A DNA stretch of 64,000 bases, taken from positions 748,358 through 812,357 of the forward strand of contig CAVUOZ010000005.1 of assembly GCA_963743325.1 (NCBI GenBank). Reading direction: 5' to 3'. A program made the position numbers and the translations under genes. This document shows, piece by piece, positions 27,827-36,779 of the stretch. The stretch comes from DATFVA01 sp963743325. GTDB taxonomy: Bacteria > Bacteroidota > Ignavibacteria > Ignavibacteriales > Ignavibacteriaceae. Below the pieces are notes generated by a model that saw only the letters and a program-made list of their open reading frames with translations, was not told the DNA's origin and did not search any database. How positions within the stretch are numbered: the stretch's first letter is position 1; every line of letters begins with the position of its first letter.

Positions 27827-28447
27827 ATGTTTATGAAAACTATTATATGCTCTTTTGTTATTCTTTTATTCACGGTTAGTACCTGTGCACAGGAAATAGG
27901 TGCCGCTCCCACAAAGATCTGGACAGACAATAACGAAATTGAGGATCGTATGGGATTCAGTATTTATTTCTTTCAGCCAATTGGTAGATTCGGTGTAAAG
28001 TTAGAGTATACCTATGCTGAAAACACAAGAAATTATTATGGGTTTTTAAACGGAGGATTTCTGATTGCCCCGGAAGAATACATCCAGGATTCAATTTCAA
28101 GCAGATCAACATTTCGTGCTATTGAACTAAGCCTCCACTTGCCTAAATTGTTTGAACTATTCCAGAACTACCTAAATATAGGGGCCGGGGTTACCTTTGA
28201 TAAATTTACATTGGACAAATCAGGAATAAATACCGGGAGTACTTTTGGTACATATGAAAACAAATTTGGTATATTTTATTCCGTTTCTATCTCACGGGAG
28301 AACATATTGAGTTTACCTATAAAGCTTGAATTATTATATAAACAAAAAGCTTTAGCGGAAGGTTCTTTTGCTACAGATACTGAACAACCTTTTACCGGAG
28401 CCATAGATGTCAAAGAATTACAATTTAATGTTGCATATGTCTTTTAA
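27827..28447 (+). CDS. Hypothetical exported outer-membrane barrel protein
   Basis: A signal peptide (about residues 1-20, ending in STCAQ) is followed by a chain of amphipathic strands and a C-terminal KELQFNVAYVF ending in phenylalanine, the usual last residue of outer-membrane barrels. Length is 206 residues. No family is recognised. Two in-frame ATG codons two codons apart (27827 and 27833) are equally possible starts because no clear ribosome site is visible. Confidence 0.65.
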   Translation: MFMKTIICSFVILLFTVSTCAQEIGAAPTKIWTDNNEIEDRMGFSIYFFQPIGRFGVKLEYTYAENTRNYYGFLNGGFLIAPEEYIQDSISSRSTFRAIELSLHLPKLFELFQNYLNIGAGVTFDKFTLDKSGINTGSTFGTYENKFGIFYSVSISRENILSLPIKLELLYKQKALAEGSFATDTEQPFTGAIDVKELQFNVAYVF

Positions 28448-28528
28448 TGCAGCCTGAATTGTAATTGACAAATTGTTAGGCAGCTAAAAATGAAGTTACT
28501 CAATAATTTTCACTTTAATGGTGTTTGA

Positions 28529-28936
28529 TTGAAATCATCACATATAGAAAGGCATTGAACTTAACATATTGGCTGGTTACGGGCAGCGGTTTTGGAAGCC
28601 AATGACGGAATCGTATCTATAGTAAGCCTTATGGTCGGAGTGGCTGCCGCGAAAGCTGTCACAAGTGATATTTAAATTGCCGGAGTAGCAGGTTTAGTTG
28701 CCGGAGCAATGTCTATGGCAGCGGGTGAATATATTTCAGTCAGCTCACAGGCTGATACCAAAAAATCTGATATGGAACGTGAAAGAGGGGAGCTGGAAAA
28801 AAATGTCGAATCAGAAAAAAAGGAACTGGCATCTATTTATGTTAATCGTGGTTTAGATTTAAAATTGGCTGACAAGTTGCCGATCAACTAATGGCTCATG
28901 ACGCAATCGGAGCGTTGTTTAGAATTGCAGTTTAAG
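28529..28936 (+). pseudogene. Decayed VIT1/CCC1-family iron/manganese transporter gene
   Basis: One frame reads HIERH-stop-T-stop-HIGWLRAAVLEANDG and continues IVSIVSLMVGVAAA, then a TAA at 28673-28675, then IAGVAGLVAGAMSMAAGEY through ERERGELEKN. After a one-base shift near 28876 it continues ADQLMAHDAIGA. This is the N-terminal half of a VIT1/CCC1 vacuolar-type iron transporter, with the catalytic AAGEY and QADTKKSDMERE region. At least three stop codons and one frameshift interrupt it, and the C-terminal membrane helices are missing. It is therefore a pseudogene. The proposed left end, a TTG at 28529, is uncertain. Confidence 0.88.
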
Positions 28937-29029
28937 GTTTTCATTAAAATATCTGTCCTTTCTACCCGATTTACCAGCTAATGTCAGGTTGGCAGGCCTC
29001 GGACAAAATAACCTGGCGGAGGAATGATT

Positions 29030-29908
29030 ATGATCCATAAATTTCTGATACTAGGGGCTACAGGAAGAGTGGGTACAGAACTGGTAAAGCTCTTAATTGA
29101 AAAAGGAGAAAGCGTACGTGCAGCGACGAGAAATCTGTCCCCGTCCTGGTCCAGACTCCCTCATCCCGCTGAGCCTGTCAAATTTGATTTTGAACATCCA
29201 GATACCTTTGCCTCTGCCCTGAAAGGAATAGATAAGGTGTTTATCATAGCTCGGCCGGGTGATAATCATTCAGATAAAGCTGCAATACCATTTATTGATA
29301 AAGCAAAGGAAGAAGGTATACGGACGATAGTGAATCTCACAGCTATGGGAGTCGAACAAGATGATTATTTCGTATTACGTATAATTGAGAAATATATAGA
29401 ATCCTCCGGCATTCCTTATGTTCATTTACGTCCAAACTGGTTTATGCAGAATTTTAATTCCGGACCTATGCTGGCAGACATCCTCAGCACAGGTGGACTG
29501 CATCTCCCTGCCTCGGATGCAAAGATTTCTTTCATTGATATTCGTGATATAGCTGCAGTTGCACTGGCAGCATTCACAGATCCGCGACTCTGGGGCAGTG
29601 CGTTGACGCTGACCGGAGGCGAGGCTTTAGATCACTTTGAAGTGGTTGAAATATTATCACGAATAGCAGGTAAGAAAATTAGTTATATACCTTTGAGCGA
29701 AGAAGCTGCCTGCACTGCACTGGGAAAAGCAGGTGTTGAAACAGAGCTTATAGAGCGCTGGAGAAATTTCTACCGTCTGGTGCGGCACGGATTATGCGAA
29801 CCGGTTACCGGCCAGGTTGAATCGGTTCTGGGGCGACCTGCAATAACATTCGATCAATATGCAAGGGATTATGCCGCATCGTGGGAACAGATCGGAACGG
29901 ATTTATAA
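29030..29908 (+). CDS. NmrA-like NAD(P)-binding oxidoreductase/regulator
   Basis: The protein opens with the Rossmann motif ILGATGRVGTELVKLL near residue 6 and belongs to the atypical short-chain dehydrogenase group (NmrA/azoreductase-like), with HLRPNWFMQNF near 130 and SFIDIRDIAAVALAAF near 165. The catalytic YxxxK of typical members is not evident, so it may be a reductase of a different type or a redox sensor. GGCGGAGGA at 29016-29023 sits 6 bp before the ATG at 29030, so I choose that start and not the ATG at 29024, which would have no spacing. Confidence 0.85.
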   Translation: MIHKFLILGATGRVGTELVKLLIEKGESVRAATRNLSPSWSRLPHPAEPVKFDFEHPDTFASALKGIDKVFIIARPGDNHSDKAAIPFIDKAKEEGIRTIVNLTAMGVEQDDYFVLRIIEKYIESSGIPYVHLRPNWFMQNFNSGPMLADILSTGGLHLPASDAKISFIDIRDIAAVALAAFTDPRLWGSALTLTGGEALDHFEVVEILSRIAGKKISYIPLSEEAACTALGKAGVETELIERWRNFYRLVRHGLCEPVTGQVESVLGRPAITFDQYARDYAASWEQIGTDL

Positions 29909-30036
29909 TTTTGAGACCAGAATTTTAGAAGAATAATAAAATTAAATTATAAAATCCTGAAATGGTGGAATTATTATAAGAGAGAATAGCAATATATTAT
30001 TAACCCTGAAGGAGGTGACATCATTTAAAAAATAAA

Positions 30037-30108
30037 ATGGCGGGAACATTTTCTCAGATATATATCCAAATTATATTTTCAGTCAAAGGGGCAAATTTTA
30101 TAAGTGTC
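30037..30108 (+). mobile_element. 5' stub of an IS200/REP-associated tyrosine transposase gene
   Basis: The frame from ATG 30037 reads MAGTFSQIYIQIIFSVKG, the conserved start of IS200-like Y1 transposases of the REP-associated group (typically MANTYTQIYIQ-VFAVKGR). Similarity ends after about 24 codons (ANFIS), and the catalytic HUH and tyrosine motifs are gone. A GGAGG site at 30011 precedes the ATG with a long spacing. The stub lies between the NmrA-like gene and uvrC and shows that such a transposase was once active in this genome. Confidence 0.75.
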
Positions 30109-30140
30109 AATATAAACGGCATAATCTTTCAAAATCTATT

Positions 30141-31958
30141 TTATTTCTCCTGGAAATACTGAATGAGTATATCTGCTTTTTTCTTACCCACCAGGTTTGA
30201 AAGCTGGTCAAAAGAGGAATTCTTTATTGCATTTAAACTCCCTAATTCTTTCAACAATATTTGTGCTGTTGACGGTCCGATGCCGGTTATATCGGTCAGT
30301 TCAGTTTTAATAGTTCTCTTGCTTCTTCTGCCTCTGTGAAAGGTAATTGCAAAGCGGTGGGCTTCATCTCTGACCTGCTGCAATAATTTAAGTCCTGAAG
30401 AAGTTTTTGGTATTGATTCAGCTTCAGATTTACCCGGGAAGAAAACCTCCTCAAGACGTTTCGCAAGTCCTACTATGTTATAATTTGTATAATTTAAATC
30501 ATTTAATACTTCAACTGCACTTGATAATTGTCCCTTTCCTCCGTCCACCATAATCAGATCGGGGAGAGGGGTGTTTTCTTCTTTCAGCTTTGAGTATCGT
30601 CGTTCGATAACTTCTCTCATGCTGGCAAAATCATCAGGTCCGTCAACATTTTTAATTATAAATTTCCTGTATAGACTTTTCTTAGGTTTACCGTCCTCGA
30701 ATACCACCATGCTTGCAACTGAATCACTTCCCTGCAAATTCGAAATGTCGAAACATTCAATCTTACGGGGGAGTACATTAAGCCTTAAATCCCTCTGTAA
30801 TGCGGAAACAGCGTAAGAAACCTGTCCCTGGTTTTTCATCCTCTGCAGCTGTATTTCCTTCAGCTGGAGATTTGCATTTTCTTTACACATTTTAACCAGT
30901 GATTTTAATGAGCCGCGTTGAGGGATGATTATCTTCACTTTCCTGTCAGCTTTACTGCTGAGCCAGGCCTCAAGTGTATCTCTATCCGGGGGCAGTTCTT
31001 CGAGAATTATCTCTCTGGGCACTTCAACAAATTCACCATAATAAAACTTAACTGCCGCTGAATATATATCTCCTGCTTCCTCACCTATTTCCATTGAAAG
31101 TCTGAGCTGTTTCTTTCCGGTCAGCTTTCCGCTTCTTATATTAAAAACAGTGCAGGCCGAATCTTTTCCCTCATAAGCAGCTGCAATAATATCTCTGTCA
31201 TCGAAATCTTCGCTTACAACTTTCTGTTTTGACGAAATCACTGAAAGCTGATCTATTTTATCGCGAAGTTCTGCAGCTTTTTCAAACTCCAGTGTTTCAA
31301 CTGAGGTATTCATCCTGGACTTTAATTCTTTAATCAGATCATCAGTTTTTCCACGCAGAACCTTAGTTACTTCATCAACCATTTCGCCGTAATCTTTTTC
31401 AGAAATCAAACCTTCACACGGTCCATCACATTTTTTAATATGATAATCAAGACAAACCCTGAATTTCTTCCTGTCAATTGCTTCCCGGGTAATATTAAGC
31501 TTGCAGCTCCTGATCTTGAAAACCTGGTTAATCATCCGGAGTGATGATTTCATTGTCTTTACATCGGTATATGGACCAAAATACCTGGAACCATCTTTTA
31601 TGATTCTCCTTGTAGGATAAATTCTTGGGAATGGTTCATTTGTCACCTTTATATAAGGGTATGATTTATCATCCTTAAGATTAACATTGTACCTTGGTTT
31701 TAAATCTTTAATAAGGTTATTTTCTAATACAAGAGCCTCAATTTCATTATCAGTGATTATAAGCTCGAGATCCGCAGTTTTGCCGATAAGTGTCTGGGTT
31801 TTTATGGAGGGAATATTTTTCTGGAAATAGGTTCTTACCCGGTTTTTAATATTCTTTGCCTTGCCTACATAGATAACCTTTCCATTCTCATTAAGAAACT
31901 GATATACTCCCGGAGTATCGGGGAGGTTTTTTAATTTTGATTCGAGTATCTGATTCAT
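30141..31958 (-). CDS. uvrC: UvrABC excinuclease subunit C
   Basis: UvrC makes both incisions during nucleotide excision repair. The 605-residue protein has the GIY-YIG nuclease domain at its N-terminus (DTPGVYQFLNENGKVIYVGK near residue 14), a four-cysteine-like segment around KKCDGPCEG near 180, the UVR helix pair near 210-235 that contacts UvrB, the RNase H-like 5' nuclease domain with FDISNLQGSD near 410 and VDGGKGQLS near 478, and a C-terminal helix-hairpin-helix (ITGIGPSTAQILLKELGS). The length is normal for the family. It is a single gene preceded by a 71-bp space to corA. Confidence 0.97.
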   Translation of the reverse strand: MNQILESKLKNLPDTPGVYQFLNENGKVIYVGKAKNIKNRVRTYFQKNIPSIKTQTLIGKTADLELIITDNEIEALVLENNLIKDLKPRYNVNLKDDKSYPYIKVTNEPFPRIYPTRRIIKDGSRYFGPYTDVKTMKSSLRMINQVFKIRSCKLNITREAIDRKKFRVCLDYHIKKCDGPCEGLISEKDYGEMVDEVTKVLRGKTDDLIKELKSRMNTSVETLEFEKAAELRDKIDQLSVISSKQKVVSEDFDDRDIIAAAYEGKDSACTVFNIRSGKLTGKKQLRLSMEIGEEAGDIYSAAVKFYYGEFVEVPREIILEELPPDRDTLEAWLSSKADRKVKIIIPQRGSLKSLVKMCKENANLQLKEIQLQRMKNQGQVSYAVSALQRDLRLNVLPRKIECFDISNLQGSDSVASMVVFEDGKPKKSLYRKFIIKNVDGPDDFASMREVIERRYSKLKEENTPLPDLIMVDGGKGQLSSAVEVLNDLNYTNYNIVGLAKRLEEVFFPGKSEAESIPKTSSGLKLLQQVRDEAHRFAITFHRGRRSKRTIKTELTDITGIGPSTAQILLKELGSLNAIKNSSFDQLSNLVGKKKADILIQYFQEK

Positions 31959-32029
31959 CGTATCCGGTAAAATTTAATGTTCAAAATTAAGCTAAAGTAT
32001 CAATCAAAAAAAGATTAAAAACTTGCTTA

Positions 32030-33109
32030 CTACAGCCATTCTTTCCTCCTGAAAAAGAAAATCATCCCTACGGCGACAGCTATCATGACTATAATCACAA
32101 AAGGGTAGCCGAACTGCCAGTTAAGTTCAGGCATATTCCATTTACTGGCATCTGGACTGAAATTCATTCCGTATACTCCCGCCAGAAATGTTAGAGGAAT
32201 AAAAATCGTTGATATTATCGTTAAAACTTTCACTACCTCATTTAGTTTCTGCCCTGAATTTGAAAGGTAAATTTCGAGCATTCCATTTAGTATTTCTCTG
32301 TAATTTTCCATTGTCTCAATATTCTGACGGATATGATCATATAGATCCCGCAGAAAAATGTAAGTCGATTTAACAATATAAGGGTAGTGTTCCCGTTCAA
32401 TTGAATAAATTATATCGCGCAGGGGAGTAACGGCACGTCTGAGCTTAATTATCTTTTTCCTCAGGTTGTGGATAGTCTCAATAGTTGATCTGCCAGGATT
32501 ATAAATCAGGTCATCTTCAATAACTTCTATTGTTTCATCCATATCCTGCAAAATAAGGAAATAATTATCTACCACAGCATCAAGCAGTCTGTACATCAGA
32601 TAGTCCGCTCCGAGTTTTCTGATTCTGCCTTTATCACTCCTGATTCCCTCCCTTATAAGATTAAAGACATCCCCTTCATTCTCCTGGAATGTGAGAAGAC
32701 AGTTGTTTTTTGAGAGCAGAAAGGAGACCTGTTCAATATTAAGCTCTTTTACCTCTTTGATTATATCAATCATTTTTACAACAAGGAACAGGTGGTTATC
32801 ATAATCCTCAAGTTTTGGAAGATGATTTACATTCAGAATGTCTTCCAGCGTAAGGGGATGTATATCAAAAATTTCCCCTATCTGAGCTAGTTTCTCAACA
32901 TCGTGAAGTCCGCAGATATTTATCCAGCTTACATGTCCGTTATCCTTGAAATGTCTGAGTTCATCAATATTAGTTATTTCTTTTTCATAAAAAGACTTGT
33001 CATCATAATCAATACTGGTGATTTTCATAGCTGGCATTTTTTGCTCCCCTAAAAATATCAGTGAACCCGGGGGCATACCCCTCTTACTTGTGTAGGTACG
33101 TTTTCCCAT
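32030..33109 (-). CDS. corA: CorA-type magnesium/cobalt transporter
   Basis: CorA is a homopentameric divalent-metal channel. The long acidic cytoplasmic domain is followed by two C-terminal helices, with the signature loop VYGMNF just after the first (LTIISTIFIPLTFLAGVYGMNF) and a basic FFRRKEWL tail. I start the gene at ATG 33109 (product begins MGKRTYTSKRG, 359 residues) because an AAGGAAAG ribosome site lies just upstream. The longer frame back to 33280 would add 57 residues unlike any CorA. The sequence around LTLEDILNVNHLPKLEDY is typical of the group. Confidence 0.95.
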   Translation of the reverse strand: MGKRTYTSKRGMPPGSLIFLGEQKMPAMKITSIDYDDKSFYEKEITNIDELRHFKDNGHVSWINICGLHDVEKLAQIGEIFDIHPLTLEDILNVNHLPKLEDYDNHLFLVVKMIDIIKEVKELNIEQVSFLLSKNNCLLTFQENEGDVFNLIREGIRSDKGRIRKLGADYLMYRLLDAVVDNYFLILQDMDETIEVIEDDLIYNPGRSTIETIHNLRKKIIKLRRAVTPLRDIIYSIEREHYPYIVKSTYIFLRDLYDHIRQNIETMENYREILNGMLEIYLSNSGQKLNEVVKVLTIISTIFIPLTFLAGVYGMNFSPDASKWNMPELNWQFGYPFVIIVMIAVAVGMIFFFRRKEWL

Positions 33110-34546
33110 AAATCTTTCCTTTCTGAAATACAGATAATAAATTAAAAATAAGGAATCTAATGGAAAAAAGTTGGAAGATCTGGATTTAACAGCGCAATAC
33201 TCCGATTCAAAGGATTCGAAAGAAATTGGCAGATCCGAGTGTCGGGGCGATACGCGGTGTTCTGTCCTTAAGGCTCCCATTATTTGTTACAGAATGGATT
33301 TCACCAGTTTCTGATACGGAAGGGTTTAAGTAATTTAATAATAGTAGAAGTTGATCTTTCAATGATATTAAGACTGTTAATATGTGCTCCCGAATAAACA
33401 AAAAGTATAAAAATTTATTCAGTTAAAATGGTGAAATCGATGATTCTTTTGTTTTTTACATTAAAGGCAAATAAATAGTTTAATAAAACTTTTCCCTGAG
33501 GAACTATATTATTACCATTGGATGATAATAATACAATCCTGATGTAGTATATCTATTGCGTACATTATTTAATTGATTACTGCTATCAAATTCATCCCGT
33601 GATTTATATCATAATGATTTAAAATATTTGTGGAACATTTGACTTCCTAATAATACAGTTAACTTATTCTTATATAAAAAGTTATACTTATTGTTTTAAT
33701 GTTATTAAGTATGTGGATAAATTTTAACAATCAAAAGTCTAAAAAATCCGGTCGAATTGAATATTAGTTTCAATTATTCACATTGGGTCCATTTGACACT
33801 AAACAGTTGATTACTAATTAACATTTTATCCACTCCATGTATTAGATTCAATAGATTGGTTAACCTATTCTAAAACAATATCTTATCAAGTTTAATTTAA
33901 ATATAAAATTAAACTATCGACTTAATAAATGAAAAGTTATCTAATATATTCTAGACAAGCGGAATTCTGATCAGTCAGTAAAACAGACAAATCTCCTGTA
34001 TTTTCGAAAGGATGATTTAAGCGCCTTCAAGTGAAGAACGGGACTATTAAAACAAATGAGACAATTTTATCTATAAAAACCGGAGAGGCTCAGGAATATC
34101 GGGAGCACAGTAACAGTTTAATTTATCAATTATGAGCGGATGGTTTTTTGCTTGCTCCGTTAACAAGCAGACTCTTTTCGAATCCAATCGATAAAGGTAA
34201 TAAAGAAGTATTTATAAATCTCAAAGATCAGACTATAACATATTCAGGTATCATGATGTGTTTTGGGTAATTAACCCGGGAAATTTAATTCCCATTTTCT
34301 TTACAAGCTATATATTTATTATAGAGTATAATTCTGATTGGAAATGAAATCAAATTATGAATGAATTTAATCCCTTATAAATACCAATTACCCGACAACC
34401 TCATTCTCGTTTAACACGTCAGGAATTTAATTGTCTTTCACTGTATTCCAATTCTTTTATATATTTAGGTTTATAGATTATTTGAATATTACATAACCGG
34501 GATCAAACCCATTTAATCATCATTCATTACAACAACGGAGTAAATA
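33110..34546. other. 1.4-kb AT-rich gene-free gap with DnaA-box-like 9-mers
   Basis: No supported gene lies in this stretch, which separates minus-strand uvrC-corA from plus-strand lepB. It contains two perfect matches to the DnaA box TTATNCACA (TGTGGATAA at 33712-33720 on the minus strand, TTATTCACA at 33774-33782) and a one-mismatch box TTATCCACT at 33826-33834. A very AT-rich tract follows at about 33874-33950. This could be a replication origin or only AT-rich spacer. A frame from 34016 to 34270 with one stop codon has no recognisable product. Confidence 0.45.
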
Positions 34547-35482
34547 TTGTCATTTAAAAGTGGTCTGAAAAGATTCTTTGGTATTAAATCAGAAGATGAA
34601 AAAAACAAGGAGAAAACTCCTAAACAAAAAACCAAAGATTTTTTTGAATCCCTGCTTTTTGCAGGAATAGCCGCATTTTTTATAATAACATTTGTAATCC
34701 AAAATACCAGGATCCCCACAGGTTCAATGGAGGATACAATTTTAGTTGGTGATTTCGTTCTGGTAAACAAATTCATTTATGGGTCATCCTCACCTAAGTA
34801 TATCCCTTTTACGGAAGTTGAAATTCCGCATTTCACATTACCTTCATTACGGGAGCCCAGACCTAAAGATATTGTAGTATTTGAATACCCGGGCGGACGG
34901 GATAACTTAAAAGCCGATGAACTGGGAGTCAATTATGTTAAACGCTGCATCGGAACCCCGGGTGATACAATCCTGATAATTGATAAAGTTGTTTATGTTA
35001 ACGGAAAACAATTCTGGATTCCTCCTCATATCAAATATCTGCAGCCCTACCCGAAACCGAAGGGATTGGTGGAACCCCGTATTTTCCCGAAGGGGATGCC
35101 CTGGAATGAGGATAACTACGGACCGCTTATTGTACCCAAGAAAGGTTATACTATTCCACTAAACATAAATAATATTGAACAGTGGGAAATGACAATTAAT
35201 AGGGAGTATGGAAAGGAAGTTGTTGATGTAAATAACGGTATGGTAACCATTGAAGGTAAACCTGTCACAGCCTATACTTTTGAAAAGGATTATTACTTTA
35301 TGATGGGGGATAACCGGGACGATAGTCTTGACAGCAGATTCTGGGGTTTTGTAGCAAGGGATATGATAGTTGGAGAAGCCTTCATAACTTTATTTTCATG
35401 GGATAGAGATATACCGTTTTCAGATCTGTTCCGATTAATTGGATCAATACGACTTGACAGAGTTTTAAAATTATTGAATTGA
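34547..35482 (+). CDS. lepB: Signal peptidase I
   Basis: LepB is the inner-membrane serine-lysine protease that removes signal peptides. The nucleophile S60 lies in RIPTGSMEDT and the general base K132 in YVKRCIGTPGD; the GDNRDDSLDSRFWG box is near residue 260. One membrane helix at about 34-50 anchors it. At 311 residues it is longer than E. coli-type minimal forms, with an insert between the two catalytic regions as is usual in this phylum. The start is TTG at 34547, supported by CGGAG 6 bp upstream. The M16 peptidase gene follows after 34 bp. Confidence 0.95.
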   Translation: MSFKSGLKRFFGIKSEDEKNKEKTPKQKTKDFFESLLFAGIAAFFIITFVIQNTRIPTGSMEDTILVGDFVLVNKFIYGSSSPKYIPFTEVEIPHFTLPSLREPRPKDIVVFEYPGGRDNLKADELGVNYVKRCIGTPGDTILIIDKVVYVNGKQFWIPPHIKYLQPYPKPKGLVEPRIFPKGMPWNEDNYGPLIVPKKGYTIPLNINNIEQWEMTINREYGKEVVDVNNGMVTIEGKPVTAYTFEKDYYFMMGDNRDDSLDSRFWGFVARDMIVGEAFITLFSWDRDIPFSDLFRLIGSIRLDRVLKLLN

Positions 35483-35516
35483 TATCAAAACAGAAAAGGC
35501 AGTACAAAAATTCAGA

Positions 35517-36779
35517 ATGGATTTATTAAATATTGAATATGAAAGATACAAGCTTAAAAATGGTTTAGAAATAATTCTTCACAAAGACGATAACCTACCG
35601 CTTGTAGCAGTTAATCTGTGGTACAAGGTTGGTTCTGCAAATGAACAAAAAGGGAAAACCGGCATGGCCCACCTGTTCGAACATATGATGTTTCAGGGTT
35701 CTCAAAACGTTCCGAAAGAAATGCATTTCCGGCATATACAGGAAGCTGGCGGAAACCTGAACGGCTCAACTAATTTTGACAGAACAAATTATTATGAGAA
35801 GCTTCCTTCCAATTTTCTTGAACTCGCACTCTGGCTGGAATCTGACAGGATGGGATTTTTACTGCCCGCTCTTACGCAGGAAAAACTGGATAATCAGAAG
35901 AGTGTTGTTATAAATGAGAGACTGGAAAGATATGATAATCAGCCATACGGCTTGGCCTGGGAGATTCTTTTATCAAATCTTTATGCTGACGGGCATCCAT
36001 ACAGCTGGCCTACGATAGGATACATCGATGATATTTCAAACTTCAGTCTGGATGAAGTATCCTCATTTTTTAAAAGATACTATTCACCGGCAAATGCATC
36101 ATTGGTAGTTGCAGGTAATTATGATAAGATTTTTGTCAGAGAGAAGATTGATAAATATTTTGCTGAAATTCCTGACTCTGTAACTCCAGTAGAAACACAA
36201 ACATCAACCCTAAATCTGGATGCAGGGAAAGTTATTGTCAGGGAAGAAAATGTGCAGCTTCAACGAATATACCTGGCATGGCCATCAGAGATTGCATACG
36301 GTAGTGACGCCGCCGCTCTCGATATTCTTGCAGATATCCTGTCAGGCTCAAAAAACTCACGTTTGTACAAAAATATTGTTTTTGAAAAAGAGATGGCACA
36401 GGATGTTTCAGCTTTTCATTATTCCGGTAAACTTGCCGGACATTTTATAATTATTGCAACCGTCAAGCAGGGTAAATCTCCCGATACAATAAAGGATGAA
36501 ATATTTAAAGAGCTGGAAAAATTAAAGCAGTCGGGGGCAACGGAATACGAGTTGAAAAAGACTAAAAACAGTATTAGATCAGGATTTATTTTTTCTCTGC
36601 AGAATCTGGATACAATGGCAAACCAGCTGAATTATTATAACTTTTTCCTTGGAGAACCGAATTCTTTCAATAATGATCTTAACCGGTACAGTGAAGTGAC
36701 TAATGACAGGATTTTGGCCGTAGCAGATAAATATTTTTCAAAACCATTTGTTGAACTCAGAGTAAAACCGAAATCATAA
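35517..36779 (+). CDS. M16B zinc peptidase, catalytic subunit
   Basis: The 420-residue protein is an M16 (pitrilysin/insulinase) family metallopeptidase. The inverted zinc motif HLFEH has H52, catalytic E55 and H56; the third ligand is a glutamate in the VVINERLERYDN region near residue 134. This is the single-domain-pair, bacterial M16B size. Such enzymes work as heterodimers with an inactive partner and degrade peptides in the periplasm or cytoplasm. No signal peptide is visible. The start codon of the next gene overlaps its stop (TAATG), so the two are coupled. Confidence 0.92.
   Translation: MDLLNIEYERYKLKNGLEIILHKDDNLPLVAVNLWYKVGSANEQKGKTGMAHLFEHMMFQGSQNVPKEMHFRHIQEAGGNLNGSTNFDRTNYYEKLPSNFLELALWLESDRMGFLLPALTQEKLDNQKSVVINERLERYDNQPYGLAWEILLSNLYADGHPYSWPTIGYIDDISNFSLDEVSSFFKRYYSPANASLVVAGNYDKIFVREKIDKYFAEIPDSVTPVETQTSTLNLDAGKVIVREENVQLQRIYLAWPSEIAYGSDAAALDILADILSGSKNSRLYKNIVFEKEMAQDVSAFHYSGKLAGHFIIIATVKQGKSPDTIKDEIFKELEKLKQSGATEYELKKTKNSIRSGFIFSLQNLDTMANQLNYYNFFLGEPNSFNNDLNRYSEVTNDRILAVADKYFSKPFVELRVKPKS

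Noticed and set aside
33110..33280. Longer N-terminus for corA
   Set aside because: The added 57 residues have no family match and the ribosome site favours 33109.
34016..34270. Frame of 84 codons with one internal stop upstream of lepB
   Set aside because: No start codon, no recognised residues, and AT-rich sequence gives such frames by chance.
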